A DNA stretch of 21,405 nucleotides. It comes from JOPF133 sp052144935. GTDB lineage: Bacteria; Acidobacteriota; Terriglobia; Bryobacterales; Bryobacteraceae. The stretch is taken from the NCBI GenBank assembly GCA_052144935.1, contig JBKQPR010000135.1, positions 1 through 21,405 on the forward strand. Direction: 5' to 3'. Below, in pieces: positions 11,151-17,619 of this stretch (position 1 is its first letter; each line of letters begins with the position of its first letter). The notes beneath the pieces are model-generated. The model ran no database searches. It saw nothing but the letters and a program-made list of their open reading frames with translations, and was not told the DNA's origin. Made by a program: the position numbers and the translations under genes.

Positions 11151-12508
11151 CCCCGCAATATCTGGAGGACGCCTCGGGATACCGCGGCCACGCCGAGCGC
11201 GTCCTGATTCCCGCCGATGAGGCCGGCGTGATCGCGGCGTTGCGTGAGGCTTCCGCGGCCGGTGCGCCGGTCACGCTGGCGGGCGCGGGCACCGGGGTTA
11301 CCGGCGCGCGGGTGCCCTTGGGCGGATGGGTGTTGTCGCTCGAAAAGCTGACCCGGCTCGAAATCCACCCCGGTTACGCGATGGCCGGGCCCGGCGTGCT
11401 GCTGCGCGATCTGCACGCCGCGGCGCAGGCGGCGGGCCAGTTCTATCCGCCCGATCCGACCGAGACTTCGGCCTCCATAGGCGGCACCATCGCCACCAAC
11501 GCCAGCGGCTCGCGCAGCTTTCGGTATGGAGCCACGCGCCGCTGGGTGGAGCGGCTGCGCGTGGTGCTGGCGGACGGCCGTCTGCTGGAAGTTTCGCGCG
11601 GCGAACCGATCGATTTCGACCCCGGCGAGACTCCCCTGCCCCGCGTCTCCAAGAACACCGCGGGCTATCTGCTGCGGCCCGGCATGGATTGGGTGGATCT
11701 GTTCGTCGGATCGGAAGGGACTCTGGGCGCGGTCACCGAAGCGTGTCTGCGCCTGCTGCCGCTGCCCAAGGCGGTTCTGGCCGGCGTGGTGTTCTTCCGC
11801 GACGACGCCTCCGCCATCGACGCCGTGGAGGCCTGGCGAAGCGCGGCCCCGCCGCGCATGTTGGAGTACATCGACGAGGCATCGCTCGGGTTGCTGCGCG
11901 CGCGCTTCCCCGAGATTCCCCGCCAGGCTCGCACGGCGCTGCTGGTCGAGCAGGAACTGGATTCGGAAGACGATCCCGAACTGGACCGCTGGCTGGATCG
12001 CATCGAGGCCGTCGGCGCTTTGGCCGAGGATTCCTGGTTTGCCACCTCGGCCGCCGACCGCGAGCGCTTCCGCCGATTTCGCCACAGCCTGCCGGAATTG
12101 GTCAACGAAACCGTGCGCCGCATGGGATCGCTGAAGATGCACTCGGATTACGCCGTGCCCCTGGAGCGCAACCGCGAGATGCTGGCGTATTACCGCACCC
12201 GGCTGGAGGCCGAATTTCCGGGCCGCTACGTGATCTTCGGCCACATCGGCGATGCGCACGTGCACGTCAATATTTTCCCGGACGGCTCGCTCTCCGGCGG
12301 CCAGGCGAAAGCCACCGCGCTCCTGCTGGAGTTCGCGCGCCACGCAGTGGAGCTGGGCGGCACGGTTTCGGCCGAGCATGGTGTGGGCAAGCGCAAAGCC
12401 CACCTGCTGGAGCTGCAGTACACGCCCGGCGAGTTGTGCGCCATGCAAGCCGTGAAGCGCCGCCTGGACCCGCGGGGATTGCTGGGGCGCGGGACGCTGT
12501 GGAAGTAA
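11048..12508 (+). CDS. FAD-binding oxidase, GlcD / D-lactate dehydrogenase type
   Basis: This is a flavin-dependent 2-hydroxyacid dehydrogenase-like protein (FAD_binding_4 plus FAD-oxidase C-terminal domain). FAD-site motifs are AGAGTGVTGARVPLGGW, PPDPTETSASIGGTIATNAS and LFVGSEGTLGAVTEA. The C-terminal domain has FGHIGDAHVHVNIFPDG and TVSAEHGVGKRKAHLLE, which carry family metal/substrate His and Glu residues. Homology begins at about 11155 (QYLEDASGYRGHAERV). No ATG lies in frame near it. The best candidate is TTG at 11048, with AGAGGAG about 8 bases upstream, inside the RNase J gene; this gives a 103-bp overlap and possible translational coupling. The start is therefore tentative, and the N-terminus may instead have been lost. 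Glycolate and D-lactate are the usual substrates, but nothing here decides between them. Confidence 0.88.
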   Translation: MGGNEGENPLRPEALHREGDLAPADDHAGDSGSVAPQYLEDASGYRGHAERVLIPADEAGVIAALREASAAGAPVTLAGAGTGVTGARVPLGGWVLSLEKLTRLEIHPGYAMAGPGVLLRDLHAAAQAAGQFYPPDPTETSASIGGTIATNASGSRSFRYGATRRWVERLRVVLADGRLLEVSRGEPIDFDPGETPLPRVSKNTAGYLLRPGMDWVDLFVGSEGTLGAVTEACLRLLPLPKAVLAGVVFFRDDASAIDAVEAWRSAAPPRMLEYIDEASLGLLRARFPEIPRQARTALLVEQELDSEDDPELDRWLDRIEAVGALAEDSWFATSAADRERFRRFRHSLPELVNETVRRMGSLKMHSDYAVPLERNREMLAYYRTRLEAEFPGRYVIFGHIGDAHVHVNIFPDGSLSGGQAKATALLLEFARHAVELGGTVSAEHGVGKRKAHLLELQYTPGELCAMQAVKRRLDPRGLLGRGTLWK

Positions 12509-12611
12509 GCCGCGGCTGGCGTCCTCAGGCGTTCGTGTTCGAAGATATCGACATGCCACTTCCACCGGCCGGCACAGCCCCTCCACAGGTGTTAGATTAA
12601 TATTTCGAGCC

Positions 12612-12899
12612 ATGGTGGTGAGGATTCGGTTTGCCCGCGGGGTCAAGGTACAGAGAAAGCGCCGGAGGAACCGGCGGCTCGCGCTGGCCGTGGGCGCCTT
12701 GCTCACGCCCGCCACGGTGATGGCGTGCGTCTTGGCGCTTTGGCGCATCGCGGCGGATCTCAACTGGACCAATACGTTTGCCATTTCGTCGGGGCTGTTT
12801 TCGCACTGGCAAGTGTGGATGGGAGCGGCGGCGATGCTGCATTTCTGCTCCCGTGCGTTAAACCGCTACGGCAAAGGCAGCGATGCGGCCGCGTCGTAA
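12612..12899 (+). CDS. Small two-helix membrane protein, hypothetical
   Basis: This 95-residue protein has a strongly basic N-terminus (about ten Arg/Lys in the first 22 residues) and then two hydrophobic segments: about 23-45 (LALAVGALLTPATVMACVLA) and about 57-80 (ISSGLFSHWQVWMGAAAMLH). By the positive-inside rule the N-terminus is cytoplasmic. I recognise no family and no catalytic residues. It lies 104 bp after the oxidase and 55 bp before the rhomboid gene in the same direction. The antisense frame over it lacks sensible composition. Confidence 0.65.
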   Translation: MVVRIRFARGVKVQRKRRRNRRLALAVGALLTPATVMACVLALWRIAADLNWTNTFAISSGLFSHWQVWMGAAAMLHFCSRALNRYGKGSDAAAS

Positions 12900-12917
12900 A
12901 GGCCGGAAACGAGTTTC

Positions 12918-12926
12918 TGTTATTCT
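12918..12926 (+). promoter_or_regulatory. Extended -10 promoter candidate for the rhomboid gene
   Basis: TGT-TATTCT matches an extended -10 (TGn followed by a TATAAT-like hexamer), 29 bp before the rhomboid ATG. No convincing -35 is present. A small direct repeat tagagac-tcg-tagagac follows between promoter and start. Confidence 0.35.
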
Positions 12927-12954
12927 AGCTCTTAGAGACTCGTAGAGACCCGCC

Positions 12955-13695
12955 ATGCCACCAGTAAGGTACCCGTACCGAACCAGATCGTCATTTTACG
13001 GATACTTCCCGACGGGCGTAAAGTGGCTTCTCATCAGCAATACGGCCGTCTTCCTGCTGGATTTCCTGGGCGGCCGCGCCTTACATGGCCACCTGATGAC
13101 GCTGTTTTCGCTGTTTGCCGAAGCGGCCGTGCGAACCCTGTTCGTCTGGCAGATCTTCACCTACATGTTCCTGCACGGCGGGATCACCCACCTGCTGTTC
13201 AACATGCTGACGCTGTGGATGTTCGGCATGCAGCTCGAGCAGGATTGGGGCACCCGCCAGTTTCTGAAGTATTACTTCCTGTGCGGCATGGCGGCGGGCG
13301 TGTGCGTGCTGGCGGTCAACATGGCGATGGGAGACTGGCAATCCCAGACCATCGGCGCCTCGGGCGCGATTTTCGGCTTGCTGCTGGCCTATGGCGTCCT
13401 GTATCCGGATCAGAAGGTGCTGGTGGGCTTCCTGTTTCCGCTCAAGGCCAAGTACATGGTGATGATCTACGCCGGGATCGAATTGCTGCTGACCCTGGGG
13501 GCGACCAACACCGGCGTGAGCACGATTGCGCACCTGGGCGGCATGGCCTTCGGCTGGGTGTATTTGAAGGCGCGATGGCCGAAGCTGAGGCTGCCGGACT
13601 GGCGGGGCGCTTACCGGCAGTGGAAAATGCAGCGCGCCAAAAAGAAGTTCCAGGTTTACATGCGCAAACACGGCAATGGTCCGTGGATCAACTGA
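12955..13695 (+). CDS. Rhomboid family intramembrane serine protease
   Basis: At 246 residues with about six membrane segments, this matches the bacterial rhomboid core. The catalytic serine is S136 in TIGASGAIFG, and the catalytic histidine is H193 in STIAHLGGMAFG. The oxyanion region is HGGITHLLFNM (H79, N83), and WMFGMQLEQDWG corresponds to the L1 region. Both dyad residues are present, so it should cleave membrane proteins within the bilayer. The last 50 residues are basic and cytoplasmic. There is no extra sensor domain, and the natural substrate is unknown. Confidence 0.95.
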   Translation: MPPVRYPYRTRSSFYGYFPTGVKWLLISNTAVFLLDFLGGRALHGHLMTLFSLFAEAAVRTLFVWQIFTYMFLHGGITHLLFNMLTLWMFGMQLEQDWGTRQFLKYYFLCGMAAGVCVLAVNMAMGDWQSQTIGASGAIFGLLLAYGVLYPDQKVLVGFLFPLKAKYMVMIYAGIELLLTLGATNTGVSTIAHLGGMAFGWVYLKARWPKLRLPDWRGAYRQWKMQRAKKKFQVYMRKHGNGPWIN

Positions 13696-13696
13696 G

Positions 13697-13748
13697 GTTT
13701 ACGTGGCACAGACTCTCAGTCTGCCGCGCCGGGATTCGTCTCGGCGCT
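13697..13748 (+). repeat. Paired-hairpin dispersed element, copy 1
   Basis: Two adjacent stem-loops lie just after the rhomboid stop. Stem A is CAGACT (13709-13714) with AGTCTG (13718-13723). Stem B is GCGCCGGGA (13726-13734) with TCTCGGCGC (13739-13747), nine pairs with one G-T wobble and a TTCG loop. The same layout recurs at 15811-15860 with different but still complementary stems. It may also terminate rhomboid transcription. Confidence 0.75.
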
Positions 13749-14359
13749 CCCCTCACCGTGGAGAATTTGCCCGCCCCCAGCCCACCAGCCTTTATGCCGC
13801 AATCTCGCCCCGCCTGCCTCACCTTTATTCAGAGGGAAAGTGGCTCTTCGTGACTTGGCATCTTCACGGCAGTCTTCCACGGGCCATGTATCCTCCCCCC
13901 GGCAAGGTCTCGTCCGGAGCGGCTTTCGTCCGGATGGATCGGCATCTCGATTCGGCACGCAGCGGATCCCTGTATTTGGCGCAGAAATGCATCGCGCGCC
14001 TGCTCGTTTCGCCACCACCCGTAGCACCGTATTCACCGGCCTCGCTGAACGTCACCGTGGTCGCGGCCTGGCCGGTGAACGTGGTCGAGGGGCGGCGCCC
14101 GGAGTTCCGCCTTCTCTACCGCCGGTCTCCCGCTCGCAAATGTCACCGTGCCCGGTCCGCGGAACTGGCTCCATGCCACCGGGACGAATCCCGGCGGACC
14201 CAGGGTGTACCCCGGCTGAGAGTCTGCGCGCATGGCCCTGCGGGCCACCAAAGATCATGTAAACCGGCGGCATGGCAAGCTTTGCACCCCAGATGCAGTC
14301 CTGGGTTTTCGACGTTGCGCCACATCTGCCGCAACGGCGCTCCGAAGCCCCGCGTCTTC
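13749..14359. other. Gene-free stretch of decayed DNA
   Basis: No frame on either strand here gives a convincing intact protein. It follows the paired-hairpin element and holds a minus-strand beta-sandwich relic (14029-14251). An inverted, partial match to the first arm of the hairpin element (CTGAGAGTCTGCGC, 14216-14229) lies inside the relic. Frames that open through here are Pro/Arg/Ser-rich without motifs. The frame of the next gene stays open upstream of its start by chance. Confidence 0.5.
14029..14251 (-). pseudogene. Relic of a PKD/Ig-like beta-sandwich protein
   Basis: On the minus strand one frame reads GFVPVAWSQFRGPGTVTFAS, and after a frame change of the opposite phase it reads FTGQAATTVTFSEAGEY. 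Together these look like the paired strands of a PKD-like or cadherin-like domain, seen in secreted acidobacterial proteins (W..xxGPGxVTF ... A.xTVTFSEAGEY). No single frame joins them, the rest of the domain is missing and no start is supported. I treat this as a decayed fragment. Confidence 0.35.
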
Positions 14360-14368
14360 TGGTATAGT
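14360..14368 (+). promoter_or_regulatory. Extended -10 promoter candidate for the VWA gene
   Basis: TGG-TATAGT is an extended -10 match 18 bp before the ATG at 14387. This leaves a short leader in which AGAAGTAA can serve as a weak ribosome site. No clear -35 is present. Confidence 0.4.
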
Positions 14369-14386
14369 TACCTCAGAAGTAAGCCT

Positions 14387-15520
14387 ATGCGACTCCGCCA
14401 ACTCTCATTATCGTGCGCCACCGCACTTTTCGCGGTGGCTGGACTTTCGACCGCTCAAGATCAGGGTCCGGTGCAGGGTCCCGGCAACACCGTCGCCAAA
14501 CCGAAAAACCCGACTTCCGACTCGACTGGCGCCCCCGGCACGGATCTGCCCAAGATTCCCTCGCAATACAAGAAAGATAAGGTCGATGTCGGCAACCTGC
14601 AGACCTTCAAGGCCAACGTCGATATCGTGTCGCTGGACGTGGCCATACTGGACACCAAGGGCCACTTCATCCCCGGCATTCCGGGCGCGAATTTCCGGGT
14701 CCTGGAAGACAATGTGCCGCAGCAGATCAAGTCCGTGACCGCGGGCGAAGCGCCCATGACCGTGGCCATGGTGATCGAGTTCAGCAACAAGTTCCAGCGC
14801 CTTTACGGATCGGCCTGGTATCAGACGTTGCAGCTTGCCTGGGGTTTCGCCAGCACCTTGAAGCCGGAAGATTATGTGGCGGTGGTGGCGTACGACATCA
14901 AGCCGGAGATCCTCTCCGATTTCACCACCGACCGGTCGAAGACGCAGGAGGCGCTGCACCGGCTGACCATCCCCGCGTGGAGCGAGGCCAACCTGTTCGA
15001 CGCGGTCACCGATACGGCCGAGCGGATGTCGGAGATCGAGGGGCGTAAGGCCATCCTGCTGATTTCCTCGGGCATCGACACGTTCAGCAAAATCACCTTC
15101 GACCAGTGCCGCAAGAAGCTCCAGGATGCGGGAGTGCCGATTTACGGGATCGGCCTGATGCAGGCGCTGCGCATCATGAACGAGAGCCGCATGGGTCCGA
15201 TGCAGAACATGGATTTTCTGCAGGCCGACAACCAGATGCGGACCTTCGCCAAGGAGACCGGTGGCGCGGCCTACTTCCCGCGCTTCATGGGAGAGGATCC
15301 GCAGATTTTTGGGGACATCCACCAGTCGCTGCGCAGCCGCTACGTGGTCACTTACGATCCCGCCAATAAGAAGCACGATGGCACCTACCGGAAGATCAAG
15401 GTGGAGCTGGTGAACCCGGCCACCAACGAGCCTCTGCCGGTGAAAGACGAAAAAGGAAAGCCCATCAAGTACTCGATTGTCGCCAAGGCTGGTTACAAGG
15501 CGCCGCGCGAGGTCGAGTAG
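14387..15520 (+). CDS. Secreted VWA domain protein (VWFA-related Acidobacterial type)
   Basis: This 377-residue protein has a signal peptide (MRLRQLSLSCATALFAVAGL, cleavage near STAQDQ), which fixes the start at 14387 although the frame is open far upstream. A low-complexity Pro/Thr/Lys segment is followed by a short beta region (FKANVDIVSLDVAILDTKGH, about 75-94; ANFRVLEDNVPQQI, 101-114), the usual entry to this acidobacterial family. A VWA domain follows from about 123 to 345. The MIDAS motif DxSxS is altered to EFSNK (E131), while GIDTF is kept, so metal binding may be weakened. The C-terminus (SLRSRYVVTYDPANKKHDG) matches the family. Export is expected; partners are unknown. Confidence 0.9.
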   Translation: MRLRQLSLSCATALFAVAGLSTAQDQGPVQGPGNTVAKPKNPTSDSTGAPGTDLPKIPSQYKKDKVDVGNLQTFKANVDIVSLDVAILDTKGHFIPGIPGANFRVLEDNVPQQIKSVTAGEAPMTVAMVIEFSNKFQRLYGSAWYQTLQLAWGFASTLKPEDYVAVVAYDIKPEILSDFTTDRSKTQEALHRLTIPAWSEANLFDAVTDTAERMSEIEGRKAILLISSGIDTFSKITFDQCRKKLQDAGVPIYGIGLMQALRIMNESRMGPMQNMDFLQADNQMRTFAKETGGAAYFPRFMGEDPQIFGDIHQSLRSRYVVTYDPANKKHDGTYRKIKVELVNPATNEPLPVKDEKGKPIKYSIVAKAGYKAPREVE

Positions 15521-15616
15521 GGTACGCGCCGCGCCACATGCCTCTGCCCGCTGACGCATCACGGGATCTCCGGTGCTGTTGGGCGCGGTGGGCTCTCGAG
15601 CGCGCTGAGCGTCGGG

Positions 15617-15805
15617 GTGAAAGCCGGACTGGTGATTGGGGTGGTGACGGCGATTGCCAGCGCATGCACCTCTTTCATTGAATGGATTGCGGATCATGTG
15701 CCCGAGAAGCGCATGGGTGTCTTAGGAGTTGGCTTGATCCTCATCGGCTTCGCGCTGCAATCCGTCCGGTATTGGCTGGCGCTGCTCGACGTGAGTATCG
15801 GTTAG
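15617..15805 (+). CDS. Small two-helix membrane protein, hypothetical
   Basis: This 62-residue frame from GTG 15617 has two hydrophobic helices: AGLVIGVVTAIASACTSFIEW (about 3-23, the last helix turn amphipathic) and VGLILIGFALQSVRYWLALL (about 38-57), separated by a short charged loop DHVPEKRMG. The composition is convincing for a membrane protein. The start is uncertain because no ribosome site is evident, and the frame stays open back to the VWA stop. It may therefore be a complete miniprotein or the C-terminal remnant of a longer membrane protein. The hairpin element copy 2 follows 6 bases after its stop. Confidence 0.5.
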   Translation: MKAGLVIGVVTAIASACTSFIEWIADHVPEKRMGVLGVGLILIGFALQSVRYWLALLDVSIG

Positions 15806-15810
15806 GATGG

Positions 15811-15860
15811 TTTGTGGCGCAGACACTCGTGTCTGCAGCGTCGAGATTCTTCTCGACGCT
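15811..15860 (+). repeat. Paired-hairpin dispersed element, copy 2
   Basis: It has the same layout as 13697-13748. Stem A is CAGACA (15820-15825) with TGTCTG (15830-15835). Stem B is GCGTCGAGA (15838-15846) with TCTCGACGC (15851-15859), nine perfect pairs and a 4-base TTCT loop. Relative to copy 1, both sides of each stem change together and pairing is kept. The flanks GTTT..GTGGC.CAGAC and CGCTC are shared. Confidence 0.75.
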
Positions 15861-15967
15861 CTTCTGCGAGCATCCCCGTGCTAACGAACTCGCTGCGGCG
15901 AGGCGGCGATTTCGGGGACCTGGTCTTCTATAGTCTTCGCGATGCATAACGAAAAAATGAGATTCCT

Positions 15968-16176
15968 ATGCGATACCGGCTCTTGGGCAACGGCGGACTT
16001 CGAGTTTCGGAGGCGGCGCTCGGCACCATGACCTTCGGCGATGATTGGGGCTGGGGCGCCACCAAGGACGAGGCGCAAGGTGTACGACGGCTTCCGGGAG
16101 GCCAGGGCAATTTCGTCGACACCGCTAACTTATATACACGAATGGGACGAGCGAATCGTTCCTCGACTGTCGCAGA
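15968..16176 (+). pseudogene. Aldo/keto reductase N-terminal pseudogene with multiple frameshifts
   Basis: It starts MRYRLLGNGGLRVSEAALG, then TMTFGDDWGWGATKDEA, the standard opening of an aldo/keto reductase. After that the frame breaks: KVYDGFREA is readable in another frame, NFVDTANLYT (with the catalytic Asp) returns to the first frame, and NGTSESFL (16141-16164) needs another shift. At least three indels in about 100 bases and loss of everything after the first 65 or so residues show it is dead. The catalytic Tyr, Lys and His region is absent. It abuts the 3' end of the aspartic protease gene on the other strand, so that junction is probably a deletion or insertion breakpoint. Confidence 0.85.
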
Positions 16177-16187
16177 CGCTGTGAATC

Positions 16188-17417
16188 TCAATATTTTGGA
16201 TCTAAATCGAGCCTCATCGCGCCGAAGTCTATCTTGAACGCGCGACCTTGTCTGAGAAGGTCCATGCCGAAGTTACCGGCACAACACTTTGCTCCGATCT
16301 GCTTCAGGAGCACGTGGGCGGGTCGAAGCACCACATCCAAATGGCCGACATTGAGCTTCAGCTCTGGCACCGTAATGGAGCCAAAACTCTCAGCGTGGCC
16401 GACTCCGCGCACCTCCGTTGTGTCCTTCTTGCCGGCCTCGCTTACGAGATTCGCGAACTCCTCGGCAAAGTTCTCATAGAGATCCGTGGTTTGCGCACCT
16501 GTGTCGAGAGTAGCGAGAATTTTGCGCCGTCCTAATTCGGCTTCTATGACCAGGTGATCGTCATCGAAAAAGAGGTTGGATCTGCGAGCACCTGTGGACG
16601 CTGATTTCATTCCGATTTCGACTACTCCGTCCTGGCTCCAACGCAGCGAACGGAGGCCGAGGATGATGGGAATTCCGATCAGGCCACGCCGGCCAATCGG
16701 CAAATCCGACCACGGCTCCTGGTCGTCTCGGAAGACTGCAAACGACACGTTGTTGAAGTGGATACCACCTACAACGACCTCCGGAGCTACTGCGGTGCGG
16801 AATCCGACCCTGACCGCTGTTCCCGTGTTCAGCGTACCACTGGTGTCATGAATCGCGAGGCCGAGGCGTTTCGCCTCCGATTCGCTCATGCAGTTGACCC
16901 ATGCCCCCGTGTCGAAGAAGTATGTTGCCGGACTCTTATTGATCGAGATCGGGATGAAAATCTTGTCCGGCTCGTGACTTAAGATCGACGGTCGGAATTT
17001 TCCAATTACCTGATCAGGCAAACCGCGAAACCCGGCGATTGCCGACTGCTCGTTTTTTAATTCGCTCTTATTTGGGAAAGCCTCCCACCTGGCCTCCATG
17101 TCCGCAATAAAGTGATGATACCGGCCGGTTCGGAAGTATATATGGGCCAGCCATTCATACGCCTCGTATGCTTCATCGGAACTGGGTGCCGATGTAATTA
17201 CCGATTGCAGGAGATGCTCTGCCCGGCGGTCATCATTGAACACCGCCGCCACAACGCCACGATACAGGGCCGAGCCTCTATGCGCTTTAAGGGCTTCGTG
17301 GAGTTCGGTCCATCGCCGGGCTCCATAGAGCGATTTGAGATCGGCATCTACAGGTTGTCCGGCGCCGATAGCAGGCAAAATAATCGACAGAAGGTATACC
17401 GTTCTCACACATAGCAT
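16188..17417 (-). CDS. Secreted retropepsin-like aspartic protease with two DTG motifs
   Basis: This 409-residue protein is taken from ATG 17417, which gives a clean signal peptide (MLCVRTVYLLSIILPAIGAG). An ATG four codons earlier (17429) is possible; the frame is open to 17528. Residues 30-120 look like TPR helices (RRAEHLLQSV, AYEWLAHIYFRTGRYHHF). Two retropepsin half-domains follow: YFFDTGAWVN (D169) and ILATLDTGAQTTDL (D305), each followed by strands and a late hydrophobic-Gly element (LIGIPIILG; GNFGMDLL). Two DTG halves in one chain could form a pepsin-like active site without dimerising. The gene is more AT-rich than its neighbours, suggesting transfer. Its 3' end lies against the aldo/keto reductase relic. 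Confidence 0.85.
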   Translation of the reverse strand: MLCVRTVYLLSIILPAIGAGQPVDADLKSLYGARRWTELHEALKAHRGSALYRGVVAAVFNDDRRAEHLLQSVITSAPSSDEAYEAYEWLAHIYFRTGRYHHFIADMEARWEAFPNKSELKNEQSAIAGFRGLPDQVIGKFRPSILSHEPDKIFIPISINKSPATYFFDTGAWVNCMSESEAKRLGLAIHDTSGTLNTGTAVRVGFRTAVAPEVVVGGIHFNNVSFAVFRDDQEPWSDLPIGRRGLIGIPIILGLRSLRWSQDGVVEIGMKSASTGARRSNLFFDDDHLVIEAELGRRKILATLDTGAQTTDLYENFAEEFANLVSEAGKKDTTEVRGVGHAESFGSITVPELKLNVGHLDVVLRPAHVLLKQIGAKCCAGNFGMDLLRQGRAFKIDFGAMRLDLDPKY

Positions 17418-17619
17418 ATGCGGATCCATCCACCAATGACCGTGCGCGATCTGCTCCAGATGATCGAAGCGCCACAAGCCACAATTTCGTCCCGCGCGGG
17501 CCTTCCATCCGGTAATTTGACCCTCCAACAGAATTCCAAGGAGCTACCGTCCTTCTCCCAGGTCATGCTGCCATCATGGAATGAAGCCCGTAGTCTTCCA
17601 CGCGCAAGCTATAGCCAAG

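Noticed and set aside
14215..14229. Third, inverted copy of the paired-hairpin element (CTGAGAGTCTGCGC)
   Set aside because: Only 13 or so bases of the first arm match; the second stem is absent, and the bases also belong to the coding frame of the beta-sandwich relic.
14270..14320. CKACH heme-binding motif on the minus strand (cytochrome c remnant)
   Set aside because: The motif sits in a frame with no supporting cytochrome sequence on either side and does not connect to the beta-sandwich relic; chance is enough to explain it.
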